Shown in pieces: positions 53,455 to 61,836 of a DNA stretch of 64,000 bases (within the stretch, counting starts at the first letter, position 1; each line of letters starts with the position of its first letter). Position numbers and translations under genes: made by a program. The notes below the pieces were generated by a model. The model saw only the letters and a program-made list of their open reading frames with translations. It was not told the DNA's origin and searched no databases. This DNA comes from an uncultured Bacteroidales bacterium (GTDB lineage: Bacteria; Bacteroidota; Bacteroidia; Bacteroidales; F082). The stretch is from contig CAMYYD010000001.1 of NCBI GenBank assembly GCA_947303395.1, forward strand, positions 186,001-250,000, written 5' to 3'.

Positions 53455-54425
53455 CATCTGTTGAGAAAATTCAGGAAAAGATAACTCAATTCATTGAGAA
53501 TCAGGATTTTATGGGAACTCCTAGCGAGCTTTACGCTCCTATCGACTATACGATGAGTCAGAAAGGCAAACGTATGCGTCCGACTTTGGCGTTGCTTGCT
53601 TGCGAGATGTTCGGCGGCGACATCGACGAATGTCTCACTCCTGCAGTGGCTGCTGAGATTTTCCATAATTTCACCTTAATTCACGACGATATCATGGATG
53701 AAGCGCCTCTGCGTCGCGGATTGGAGACCGTTTATCACAAATGGAACTCAAATATCGCTTTGCTTTCGGGCGACACCATGCTTATCAAAGCGTTTCAATA
53801 TGCGTTGAGTACCAATAAGATATACTCGCAGACGATCCTTGCTGAGCTTTGCAAAGTCGCTTTGGAAGTTTGCGAAGGACAGCAATACGACCTGAATTTC
53901 GAGACTCGCGATGATGTTACTCTTGAAGAATATATCGAGATGATTCGTTTGAAGACTGCTGTTTTGCTCGGCTCTGTCCTGAAAATCGGTGCTATCGTCG
54001 CTGGTGCTGACGAGAAAAACATGCAGGCTGTCTACGATTTCGGTATCGACCTTGGCATCGCTTTCCAACTTCAGGACGATTTATTCGACTGCTACGGCGA
54101 CGTGAAGGTTTTCGGCAAGATGCCTGGTGGCGACATCGCTGACAACAAAAAAACCTATCTCTATCTGAAGGCTCTCGAACTCGCTTCCGCAGAAGATAAG
54201 AAACGTCTCGAAGACTATTTCTCAATGCCAAAAGGTCGCGACGAGAAGAAGCAACAAGCTGTTTTGGACATCTTTGCCAAATACAACGTCCGCGAAATCG
54301 TCAACAACGTGATGACAGATTATTACAATAATTCGTTGAAACACCTTGACGAGATTGATGTTCCTGAAGGAAATAAGATAGTGCTGAGATATTATGCGGA
54401 TTATCTTTACAATCGCATAAAATAA
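53451..54425 (+). CDS. Polyprenyl diphosphate synthase (trans)
   Basis: Condenses IPP onto allylic diphosphates to make long-chain prenyl diphosphates (often octaprenyl or solanesyl for menaquinone). 324 residues. The first Asp-rich motif is DDIMD (79-83), followed by RRG; the second is DDLFD (about 206-210) with GKMPGGD after it. KGKRMRP (38-44) is the IPP-binding start. Chain length cannot be read with confidence. Overlaps the MMPL gene by 4 bases; ends 31 bases before queA on the other strand. Confidence 0.94.
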   Translation: MTSVEKIQEKITQFIENQDFMGTPSELYAPIDYTMSQKGKRMRPTLALLACEMFGGDIDECLTPAVAAEIFHNFTLIHDDIMDEAPLRRGLETVYHKWNSNIALLSGDTMLIKAFQYALSTNKIYSQTILAELCKVALEVCEGQQYDLNFETRDDVTLEEYIEMIRLKTAVLLGSVLKIGAIVAGADEKNMQAVYDFGIDLGIAFQLQDDLFDCYGDVKVFGKMPGGDIADNKKTYLYLKALELASAEDKKRLEDYFSMPKGRDEKKQQAVLDIFAKYNVREIVNNVMTDYYNNSLKHLDEIDVPEGNKIVLRYYADYLYNRIK

Positions 54426-54432
54426 TACGATT

Positions 54433-54462
54433 GTAAGGGCAAATAATTATTTGCCCCTACGG
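54433..54462. repeat. Dispersed palindrome, copy 7, at the queA stop
   Basis: GGGCAAATAATTATTTGCCC (54437-54456) is an exact 20-base palindrome inside GTAAGGGC...GCCCCTACGG. The queA stop TAG, read on the minus strand from 54459 to 54457, is the TAG of its CCGTAGGGG end. Confidence 0.85.
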
Positions 54463-55683
54463 AATGAATAAACACGAATCCCCGTAAGATAAAAATCTGA
54501 AATCATGCTCCAGAGCGAACTTGTACGCCTCTTTCCATTTTTTACCAATTAACGCTGAAACTAGCAGCAAAAGCGTGCTCTTCGGCTGATGGAAGTTGGT
54601 GATGAGCGCCTTTGTCATCATGATAGGGCAGGAGGGCGCTATCATCAAGGCGGTGGTAGCATGCAAAGCATCGAGATGATGCATCTCAAGATATTTTAAT
54701 ATCGCTTCGAGACTTTCTTTTGCCGAAGGCAATTTTTCTCTGTCTTGATACGGAAACCATTGATTTACATGGAGATTGCGCTCTTCGAAACCTTGTTCGA
54801 GCAACATAACTCCAATCCAATACACCGACTCTATGGTGCGCATGCTGGTAGTGCCAACAGGGATGATGGTCCTGCCAATGTTATCTCTCAGATTTTCAAT
54901 ACATTGCTTCTTCACAATGATGGATTCCGAGTGCATCTCATGCTCGCCGATAGTGTCAGTCGCCACCGGCCGGAACGTGCCTGCGCCGACGTGCAGCGTC
55001 ACCTCTTCGATGGTGTGTCCCTGCTCTTTAAGCTTGGCAATCAATGGCTTGGTAAGATGTAACGACGCCGTTGGTGCCGCGACCGAACCTTCGTATTTCG
55101 CAAACACCGTTTGATAACGGTCTCTATCGCTCGGCTCCGCCTCGCGATGCAGATACGGTGGCAACGGAATCTCCCCCGCCGTTTCGAGCACCTCCGCAAA
55201 ACTGATGTCAGCTGGCTCCCATGAGAAACGAACCACCGAATATGCGTCGGTTTTCTCAATGCGTTCAGCTTTTAAAATCACGTCTTTACCTTTGATATCC
55301 AATGGCATTGTGAGGAGTCCGTCTTTCCAACGACGTGAGTTTCCCACCAGACAATGCCACTCCACTGGCGATCCTGCCGAAAACGCCAGTTGATAATCGC
55401 CGTTGCCTGTTATCGGTTCGAGACAAAAAACCTCGATTGCCGCGCCCGATTCTTTCACGAATTGCAATCTCGCGCGAACGACCTTGGTCTCGTTGAAAAC
55501 CAAAACAGATTTCTCAGGCAAATAATCGCCTATATTGCGAAAATGATTTTCAGATATTTGATTGTCCTTGAGAATCAATAATTTCGATGCATCTCTCTCT
55601 GCCAGCGGATATTTCGCAATCCTCTCATCCGGCAGCGGATAATCGTATTCGGCAATATTTATATTTTGAACGTTGGATATCAT
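54457..55683 (-). CDS. queA: S-adenosylmethionine:tRNA ribosyltransferase-isomerase
   Basis: Adds the ribosyl part of SAM to preQ1-tRNA in queuosine synthesis. About 408 residues, longer than E. coli QueA (356) by an internal insert usual in Bacteroidota. YPLPDERIAKYPLAERDASKLL in short form LPDERIAKYPLAERDASKL, and the later HVGAGTFRPV and TNFHQPKSTLLLLVSAL, are signature regions. ATG 55683 overlaps the S4-gene stop as ATGA; the TTG at 55686 was not used. The stop codon lies inside a dispersed palindrome. Confidence 0.95.
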   Translation of the reverse strand: MISNVQNINIAEYDYPLPDERIAKYPLAERDASKLLILKDNQISENHFRNIGDYLPEKSVLVFNETKVVRARLQFVKESGAAIEVFCLEPITGNGDYQLAFSAGSPVEWHCLVGNSRRWKDGLLTMPLDIKGKDVILKAERIEKTDAYSVVRFSWEPADISFAEVLETAGEIPLPPYLHREAEPSDRDRYQTVFAKYEGSVAAPTASLHLTKPLIAKLKEQGHTIEEVTLHVGAGTFRPVATDTIGEHEMHSESIIVKKQCIENLRDNIGRTIIPVGTTSMRTIESVYWIGVMLLEQGFEERNLHVNQWFPYQDREKLPSAKESLEAILKYLEMHHLDALHATTALMIAPSCPIMMTKALITNFHQPKSTLLLLVSALIGKKWKEAYKFALEHDFRFLSYGDSCLFIP

Positions 55684-56066
55684 CAATCTTCTCCTTTTAG
55701 TTTGTCGAGAATTCTTCGGTCTTTCTTTGTTGGACGTCCGGCGCCTCTGTCACGATATTCTGCCTTGTAGGCGTGCATGAACTCGATGCGCTCGTATTCC
55801 TCTGTCGGAGTGCGGTCAACATAGATATTCGGCACATCTTTCGGCGACACACGACTCTTCGGGATGCTCAAAACCTCCACCACTTTATGCAACTGCCCGA
55901 GCTGTACGCCAATCACCTCGCCGATTTTCACGTCGTGTGAAGGCTTCATCGATACGTCGTTGACCTTCACCTTGCCTCCTTTACAAGCATCCGCCGCCAA
56001 CGTCCTGGTCTTAAAAAGCCTCGCGCACCAAAGCCATTTATCAATTCTTAATTCTTCGTTATCCAT
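55683..56066 (-). CDS. S4-domain RNA-binding protein (HslR/Hsp15-like)
   Basis: 127 residues. An N-terminal S4 domain (about 5-65; RIDKWLWCARLFKTRTLAADA is the typical start, given here as RIDKWLWCARLFKTRTLA) and a basic C-terminus ending RGAGRPTKKDRRIL. Hsp15 recycles 50S subunits with stalled nascent chains under heat stress. Coupled to queA by overlapping codons. Its upstream gap to der is filled by an inverted-repeat element. Confidence 0.92.
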   Translation of the reverse strand: MDNEELRIDKWLWCARLFKTRTLAADACKGGKVKVNDVSMKPSHDVKIGEVIGVQLGQLHKVVEVLSIPKSRVSPKDVPNIYVDRTPTEEYERIEFMHAYKAEYRDRGAGRPTKKDRRILDKLKGED

Positions 56067-56076
56067 ATATTTTTTG

Positions 56077-56237
56077 CACGCAGATTTCGCAGATTTCGCA
56101 GATTTTTTCTTTTCTACCTATTTTTAATTGCTCGCAGGCGAGCTGATCTCGCGGAAGTCATCTCTGCGGATTCTGTTCGCTTGCGAACTATTCTATTGTG
56201 GAAGAATAGTTTCTGCGTTATCTGCGAGATCTGCGTG
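56077..56237. repeat. Inverted-repeat element of about 161 bp with internal hairpins
   Basis: Arms CACGCAGATTTCGCAGATTT (from 56077) and the reverse complement of the segment 56212-56237 match at 23 of 26 positions. Inside are three more inverted pairs: GCTCGCAGGCGAGC (56130-56143), GTTCGCTTGCGAAC (56175-56188) and ACTATTCT/AGAATAGT (56187-56210). The arm repeats CGCAGATTT at about 9-base spacing. No coding sequence is inside. The der stop (56243-56241) is 3 bases away. Confidence 0.82.
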
Positions 56238-56240
56238 AGA

Positions 56241-57548
56241 CTATTTCTCTCTGAAAAATAATTGAATAGGCACTCCGTGGAAGTCCCAAATGCTCCTGAT
56301 CTTGTTCTCCAAGAACCTCACGTAGTTGTCCTTCACGTCCTTCGGAAGGTTGCAGAAGAATATGAATTGTGGGGTAGGGCTCTTGAGCTGTGTTATATAT
56401 TTGATTTTCAAGTATCTGCCACGTGATGCGATTTGCGGCGGCTGACTGTTGATGATCTCCAGCATGGTGTCGTTCAGCTCACGAACCGAGACCTTTCTCT
56501 CACGGTTTTCATAAACCTTGTGTGCCATCTCCAGCACCTTGAATGTTCTCTGACGATTGATAGCCGAGGTGAAGATAATCGGATAATCGACAAAAGGAGC
56601 TGTCTTCTCGCGAATCATATTCTCAAACGCGAGGTGGGTATTGCTGTCTTTCTCCACCAAATCCCATTTATTCACAACCAAAACCAAGCCTTTCTTGTTT
56701 CTCTCGATGAGCCTCAAGATATTCATGTCTTGCGAGTCGAAACCTTCTGTCGCGTCGATTATCAATATTGCAACGTCGCATTCCTCGATGGCTCTGATTG
56801 AACGCATTACCGAATAGAACTCGATGTTTTCGTAGACCTTGCTCTTCTTGCGCAATCCTGCGGTGTCGACGAGCATGAAGTCCATGCCGAAAGCGTTGAA
56901 ATGCGTGTTGTTGCTGTCTCGCGTTGTGCCAGCGATATCTGTCACGATGTTTCTCTCCTGACCCAAAAACGCGTTGATCATTGACGATTTTCCGACGTTC
57001 GGACGACCCACAACGGCGAATCTCGGCAATTCGGAATAGTCTTCTGTTGTGTCGCTCGGCAAATATTTCACCACCTCGTCCAAAAGCTCGCCTGTGCCTG
57101 TTCCTGTCATTGCTGAGAACGGATAAATCTCACCAAGTCCGAGTGCATAAAACTCTGCAGCCTCGCCGAATTTGCTCGGAATATCGGTCTTGTTCACGCC
57201 GAGAAGCACTTTTTTCTTGCATTTACGCAGAATCAAAGCCACGTCTTCGTCCAAGACATGCACTCCGGCTTGTCCGTCAACCACAAAGATGATGACATCG
57301 GCCTCATCGATGGCCAAATCGACTTGTTTTCTGATTTCTTCTTCAAAGATATCATCTGATCCGACCACATAACCGCCTGTGTCGATAACGGTGAACGACT
57401 TTCCGTTCCAGTCGCTGTGTCCATAATGACGGTCGCGGGTCACGCCGCTGCTTTCCTCAACAATCGCCTGACGTTTCTGCACCAAACGGTTGAATAATGT
57501 CGACTTTCCGACGTTCGGACGGCCAACAATTGCAACTATATTTGACAT
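56241..57548 (-). CDS. der: Ribosome biogenesis GTPase Der (EngA)
   Basis: Double-GTPase needed for 50S subunit assembly. 435 residues. First G1 motif GRPNVGKSTLF (8-18), second GRPNVGKSSMI (about 181-191); NKTD and NKWD are the two G4 motifs. The C-terminal KH-like domain follows (about 350-435). The era gene lies just upstream on the same strand (46-base gap). Both ribosome GTPases thus share a likely unit with the S4-domain gene and queA downstream. Confidence 0.96.
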   Translation of the reverse strand: MSNIVAIVGRPNVGKSTLFNRLVQKRQAIVEESSGVTRDRHYGHSDWNGKSFTVIDTGGYVVGSDDIFEEEIRKQVDLAIDEADVIIFVVDGQAGVHVLDEDVALILRKCKKKVLLGVNKTDIPSKFGEAAEFYALGLGEIYPFSAMTGTGTGELLDEVVKYLPSDTTEDYSELPRFAVVGRPNVGKSSMINAFLGQERNIVTDIAGTTRDSNNTHFNAFGMDFMLVDTAGLRKKSKVYENIEFYSVMRSIRAIEECDVAILIIDATEGFDSQDMNILRLIERNKKGLVLVVNKWDLVEKDSNTHLAFENMIREKTAPFVDYPIIFTSAINRQRTFKVLEMAHKVYENRERKVSVRELNDTMLEIINSQPPQIASRGRYLKIKYITQLKSPTPQFIFFCNLPKDVKDNYVRFLENKIRSIWDFHGVPIQLFFREK

Positions 57549-57572
57549 AATTCAATATTTTTTTCATTCTGT

Positions 57573-57600
57573 TGGCATAAGGCATGCCTTGTCCTATGCC
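57573..57600. repeat. Dispersed palindrome, copy 8, at the era stop
   Basis: GGCATAAGGCATGCCTTGTCCTATGCC is written here in parts: outer GGCATA/TATGCC, core AAGGCATGCCTT (57579-57590). The era stop TAG (57596 down to 57594) lies in the right arm. Confidence 0.82.
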
Positions 57601-58475
57601 TCATATCCAAAATGTTTTAATTCTTCTTCGTTATCACGCCAATCTTTATCGACTTTCACTCTCAAATCCAAGAAAATCTTCTTTCCGGTGAATTCTTCGA
57701 TATCGGCTCGCGACTGTATTCCCACTTTCTTGATTGCTGTGCCGCCCTTACCTATTAATATAGCTTTCTGCGACTCGCGTGAAGCGAAAATCGTCGCCTT
57801 GATGTTGATGAGCTTCGCGCTCTCTTCGTATGCATCCACCACAACCTCAACGGAATATGGGATTTCCTGCTGATAATTCAGCAAAATCTTCTCACGGATG
57901 ATCTCCGTCACGAAGAAACGCATCGAGCGGTCGGTGAGCTCGTCTTTCGGGAAGTAAGGCGGACAAACCGGCAGTTTCTCGATGATGCTCTCAAACACAA
58001 ACTGAATGTTTGCCTGATGCATGGCTGAAATCGGGAATACTGTGGCTGCTGGAAGTGCGTTGCGCCAGTATTCAACGGCTTTCTCCACTTCTTCCTGTGT
58101 CGAGAGGTCAATTTTATTCAACAAAACGAATACCGGAACCTCCATTTTCTTGATGCGTTCGACCGTATCTTCGTCGATTTTCTTGTCGGTGATGTCGACC
58201 ACATACAGTATCAAGTCGGCGTCGATAAACGCCACGTTGATGTACTGATTCATGATTTCGTGCATCTTGTAGGCCGGATTTTTGATGATTCCGGGCGTGT
58301 CGGAGAACACGATTTGGAAGTCATCGCCGTTCACAATGCCCAAAATGCGGTGTCTTGTGGTCTGCGCTTTCGACGTGATGATGCTTATTTTCTCGCCCAC
58401 CAAATCGTTCATAAGCGTTGATTTTCCTACGTTTGGCTTGCCAATGATGTTGACGTAACCTGCTCTATGATCCAT
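57594..58475 (-). CDS. era: GTPase Era
   Basis: Binds 16S rRNA and assists 30S maturation. 293 residues. G1 GKPNVGKSTL (12-21), G3 DTPG, G4 NKID; the C-terminal KH domain has AILIGKGGTAIKKVG. It is encoded directly upstream of der. The stop codon TAG belongs to a dispersed palindrome, and the protein ends right after the normal KH region (HFGYEA), so little or nothing is lost. Confidence 0.96.
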   Translation of the reverse strand: MDHRAGYVNIIGKPNVGKSTLMNDLVGEKISIITSKAQTTRHRILGIVNGDDFQIVFSDTPGIIKNPAYKMHEIMNQYINVAFIDADLILYVVDITDKKIDEDTVERIKKMEVPVFVLLNKIDLSTQEEVEKAVEYWRNALPAATVFPISAMHQANIQFVFESIIEKLPVCPPYFPKDELTDRSMRFFVTEIIREKILLNYQQEIPYSVEVVVDAYEESAKLINIKATIFASRESQKAILIGKGGTAIKKVGIQSRADIEEFTGKKIFLDLRVKVDKDWRDNEEELKHFGYEA

Positions 58476-58511
58476 ATTTTATAAATATTTCAAAATTTTT
58501 TCAAAAAAATC

Positions 58512-58542
58512 TTGACACGAGAGCGAAAATGTTGTAATTTTG
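58512..58542 (+). promoter_or_regulatory. Promoter of tRNA-fMet
   Basis: TTG(AC) at 58512-58514, a 20-base spacer, then TAATTTTG (58535-58542), matching the Bacteroidota consensus. It lies 17 bases before the tRNA 5' end. Confidence 0.7.
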
Positions 58543-58558
58543 CACCCTCAAATCACGA

Positions 58559-58632
<74 letters not shown>

Positions 58633-58634
58633 CT

Positions 58635-58658
58635 AAAGGAGGTCAAAAGGCCTCCTTT
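58635..58658 (+). terminator. Intrinsic terminator after tRNA-fMet
   Basis: AAAGGAGG, an 8-base loop, CCTCCTTT, then a T-run. It lies 2 bases after the tRNA and 1 base before the stop of the convergent lipoprotein gene, so it may serve both. Confidence 0.85.
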
Positions 58659-58659
58659 T

Positions 58660-59508
58660 TTATTTTATCTTCTTCTCAGCCGCCATCCAAACCTGTCTGG
58701 TGTTGTGGTCGGTAATCAAAGCCACGATATAAAACTCCTCTGCATTGTAATCCTCATTCACCGTGAACTTCATGTTCGTGATGAAGTTGCTTCCTGCGGA
58801 AATGCTTTCAGCACTGCTCAAAACTCTTCCCCATGTCAAGCCATCAGCAGTGCCTCTGAACACATGACGGTGAACGTAGTCGTCGACAACACCGTCAGAT
58901 GTAACCTGTTTTCCGATGATGTTGTTTTCCATCATGCAGATGGTGAGACGCACGTCGTCGCTTGCAATATCTTGCAGGAACTTCGAGTGGATGCTGAGCT
59001 TCAGCTCTCTCGTTGCATCATCGTATTCTGATTTGACGATGAGTCTGACAGGAGCGTCACCATCGATGGCGTTGCTGACTTCTGTTGCCCAAGATGCCGA
59101 ACCAATGGCTGCCTGACGATTCACAGTGCCTGTCGGATATGCCGAGATGTTGAAATAGTTGTTCCATTCATTACCATCGTCGGTTCTGAAATCAGGGAAG
59201 CCGCCGGCTGGACTCTGCAAAGCTGATTTCGGGTGAACGCCCAAAACAATGAGATGCTCGCCATACTGTGCCTGCAGATTCGATGCAATCTCAGCTGCAG
59301 CAGGACAGTTGACGCATTTCACGCCAGTGTAGTCTTCGAGAAGAACCACGACTTTGCCGTCGAAATTCAAAGTGTCGGCTGCCTCCAAAGCTATCGTATC
59401 ACTTTTCTGCACAACAGGTTCTGTGAAATAAGGCTCTTCCAGTTTATCGCACGACATCATCCCTAAAATGATTGCCGTCATTGTAAGTATTATTGTTGTT
59501 CTTTTCAT
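58660..59508 (-). CDS. Omp28-related lipoprotein
   Basis: 282 residues. Lipobox ILGMMSCDKL predicts lipidation at about Cys20. The chain has a thioredoxin-like start, VVVLLEDYTGVKCVNCP, with a CxxC pair (CVNC), followed by the Omp28 region (PTGTVNRQAAIG). Omp28-like proteins are outer-membrane lipoproteins of unknown function, often in clusters with TlpA and DUF6029 genes, as here. A disulphide-linked role is inferred from the CxxC and the TlpA neighbour. Confidence 0.85.
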   Translation of the reverse strand: MKRTTIILTMTAIILGMMSCDKLEEPYFTEPVVQKSDTIALEAADTLNFDGKVVVLLEDYTGVKCVNCPAAAEIASNLQAQYGEHLIVLGVHPKSALQSPAGGFPDFRTDDGNEWNNYFNISAYPTGTVNRQAAIGSASWATEVSNAIDGDAPVRLIVKSEYDDATRELKLSIHSKFLQDIASDDVRLTICMMENNIIGKQVTSDGVVDDYVHRHVFRGTADGLTWGRVLSSAESISAGSNFITNMKFTVNEDYNAEEFYIVALITDHNTRQVWMAAEKKIK

Positions 59509-59510
59509 TT

Positions 59511-59541
59511 ATCTAAAGTCTAAGGTCTAAAGTCTAATGTC
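59511..59541. repeat. Period-7 repeat between DUF6029 and Omp28 genes
   Basis: On the minus strand the units TAGACTT, TAGACCT, TAGACTT, TAGAT follow AGACAT directly after the DUF6029 stop TAA (59545-59543), and the array runs up to the ATG of the Omp28-like gene at 59508. It holds stops in all frames and so blocks read-through between the two genes. Confidence 0.8.
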
Positions 59542-59542
59542 T

Positions 59543-61273
59543 TTAAAACGATGTTGTTATTGTTAATGAAACTCCACTTGATGCTGGTACTTCACGGCAC
59601 ACGCCGCCTACACACACCAGGCCTTGGCTCTGACGACCGCCGCTGATGGCGATGCGGGTCTGATCCTTGATATAGCCGAACGATCCGGTGAAATAATGGT
59701 CGCGGTTGTCGGTTATCGGGTTGCCGTAGTTGTATTTGTCAGCCACCGAGACAAACCACTTCGGGGCGATGGTGTATTCCAAAAGGAATGCGAACCAGTT
59801 GCCGCGTTTCACGTAGTTCTCCTCTTGCAGTGGGTCGATTTCCTGATCTTTGCTCACGTTGTCCCACATGTGCTGCATCTCGAGACGAAGACTATGTCTT
59901 TTGTTGATTTTGTAAATCACCTCGCCGAATGCGAAATGTGCTTTTACCGGCTCAGCTCCAGGGTGTCCCTCGATGGTCTCCATATCGTAATACAGATTGA
60001 TATACATCAAGGTAAGATTCCAGTCTTTGCTGATTTTCTTCTCTATTTCGAAGTTGAAGTCACGGTAGAACATCTTGTCGCCGATTGCGAAGAATGGCGA
60101 ATCGTAACCTTTGGTGCCCATCATATTCATTGTGTTGACACCGTTCACCATGATTGAATCGCGTTTGATGTCGTTCACCTGACTGTAGTTGAATGCGAGC
60201 TTGGTGCCGTATTTTCCACCGAGAACGGTCTTCTTCGGGATGGTGTAGTTCACCTGGAACTGTATTCCCATCTCGCCATTTGGTTGTGTGGCGTATGAGA
60301 ACATGGAAGGCAGACTGTGCGAATGTGTGTAGTTGAGCGGCGGAATGAATCCGATGTCAAGTTTGTTCTCTTCTTCTGTGCGTTTCGACTTGAAACTCAT
60401 GTTGTCGACTCGTTTTGCCTGCAACACGATGCCTAGTCCTTTCTGCGAATATGACAAAGATGCCAGCAATTCCTGACCATCACGGTAAATCCAGTTGTTA
60501 AACGCCGATGGGTCGTTGATTTTTCTTGCATATTCCGCCGAGAAACCGAAACGTCCGTAGCCGAGGTTCATTCTTCCTGCATAAGCGCCGACATTTTGAG
60601 GTAATTTGTAAATGTTATCACCGTAATTATACTCTTTGTCAGCTTCATATTTGCTTACAAAACTTGCGCCTAACGTGGCTTTGAGTTTTGCGCTATTCCA
60701 TGCTTTAATGCTTTGGTTGATGTCCCATTCGCCATCGATACCGCGCACCAAACCGTGGTCTTCGTACGATTCCCAGTAAAGACGCTGCTTTCCGTAAAGT
60801 CCTTTGATTGTGACGCCTTCAGTCGGACGAAAAACCGCGCGGATGCCTCGCAACGAGTTGTCGAATCCGAGTGTCCATTCTTCGTAAGTCCTGAAAATCA
60901 AGCCGTTACCGAATTGATCGTAGATGTCACCGACGGTCACGCCTATCGTTCCGTTGTCGTAAGTGGCGAAATAATTAGCCAATCCCGTGCCGTTTAATTC
61001 CGTCGGCATACCTGTCATTTTAAAGATCTGATATGACTCAAAACGGATTCCTGCGGTGAAATTTCCCAGTTGGTACTGAACTTTTCCGAATCCGTATCCT
61101 CCGAATTTGTTGCCGTTGATGTCTTCTTCGGTGATGCCTATGCCCTCGTCTTCCCAGTAGTAGTTTCCGTCAATCTGGAAACTGCCAGTCACCTTAGATT
61201 TCTCGAAGATACCTTGACCGAGCATCGCAGTGGTTCCGAGCACTAAGGCAATTAAAAATGTTAATCTTTTCAT
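59543..61273 (-). CDS. DUF6029 family outer-membrane protein
   Basis: About 576 residues. Signal peptide LTFLIALVLGTTAMLG. Beta-rich text throughout (GGYGFGKVQYQLGNFTAGIRF and a YNYGNPITDNRDHYFTGSFGYI near the end) and a C-terminal strand SSGVSLTITTSF typical of barrels. DUF6029 genes regularly sit between a TlpA and an Omp28 gene in Bacteroidota. Function unknown. ATG 61273 was chosen (the frame reaches 61288). Confidence 0.82.
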   Translation of the reverse strand: MKRLTFLIALVLGTTAMLGQGIFEKSKVTGSFQIDGNYYWEDEGIGITEEDINGNKFGGYGFGKVQYQLGNFTAGIRFESYQIFKMTGMPTELNGTGLANYFATYDNGTIGVTVGDIYDQFGNGLIFRTYEEWTLGFDNSLRGIRAVFRPTEGVTIKGLYGKQRLYWESYEDHGLVRGIDGEWDINQSIKAWNSAKLKATLGASFVSKYEADKEYNYGDNIYKLPQNVGAYAGRMNLGYGRFGFSAEYARKINDPSAFNNWIYRDGQELLASLSYSQKGLGIVLQAKRVDNMSFKSKRTEEENKLDIGFIPPLNYTHSHSLPSMFSYATQPNGEMGIQFQVNYTIPKKTVLGGKYGTKLAFNYSQVNDIKRDSIMVNGVNTMNMMGTKGYDSPFFAIGDKMFYRDFNFEIEKKISKDWNLTLMYINLYYDMETIEGHPGAEPVKAHFAFGEVIYKINKRHSLRLEMQHMWDNVSKDQEIDPLQEENYVKRGNWFAFLLEYTIAPKWFVSVADKYNYGNPITDNRDHYFTGSFGYIKDQTRIAISGGRQSQGLVCVGGVCREVPASSGVSLTITTSF

Positions 61274-61275
61274 TC

Positions 61276-61330
61276 TTAAAACTTTCAACTTTAAAACTAC
61301 TCTAAACTTTACACTCTCAACTCTAAACTA
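61276..61330. repeat. Period-7 repeat containing the tlpA stop codon
   Basis: On the minus strand after the tlpA stop TAG (61330-61328) come units TTTAGAG, TTGAGAG, TGTAAAG, TTTAGAG, TAGTTTT, then TAAAGTTG and AAAGTTT. Each early unit holds TAG, TGA or TAA. It fills the gap up to the DUF6029 start. Confidence 0.75.
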
Positions 61331-61819
61331 TTTAGAAATCTTAAGGATTTCTTCATACAAATCCTCTTCACCTCCATCCAAATATCCGGTGTGCTGCCAA
61401 ACGATCTTGCCTTCACCGTTGAAAAGGAAGGTGTGAGGCGGGTTGCTGACGTTCATTGCGCGTGCCAAATCCTTGTTCACGTCGAGCAAAATCTCGAAAG
61501 GCCAGCCCTTGCCGTCGACGAAAGGCTTGATTTTTGCTGTCGAACGTGCGTCGTCTATTGAAACTGAGAAAATCTTCACGCCGGTTTCTTCTACCCAGTC
61601 GTCGTAAACCTCAGTGAGAGCGTTGTGTTCCTTCACGCACGGACCGCACCATGTGGCCCAGAAGGTCATCACGAACGGTTTGCCGTCGTTGTTTATCTCG
61701 GCGATGTTAACTGATTCGCCGTCAAGGTTTTTCAATGTGATATTCGGCAAATCTGAGTTCTGAGCTGCCAGCCCGAAAAACATTAAGCCGAAAAGTAAAG
61801 TTGCCAATAATTTTTTCAT
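61328..61819 (-). CDS. tlpA: TlpA-family thiol-disulphide reductase
   Basis: 163 residues. Signal peptide LATLLFGLMFFGLAAQ. A thioredoxin fold with the active-site WCGPC (57-61) and FVMTFWATWC before it. Periplasmic reductant for secreted or outer-membrane proteins, probably acting on the Omp28-like partner. It lies 18 bases after the manA stop. The stop codon TAG is the first unit of a heptamer array. Confidence 0.93.
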   Translation of the reverse strand: MKKLLATLLFGLMFFGLAAQNSDLPNITLKNLDGESVNIAEINNDGKPFVMTFWATWCGPCVKEHNALTEVYDDWVEETGVKIFSVSIDDARSTAKIKPFVDGKGWPFEILLDVNKDLARAMNVSNPPHTFLFNGEGKIVWQHTGYLDGGEEDLYEEILKISK

Positions 61820-61836
61820 GATATAAATTTTAAATG

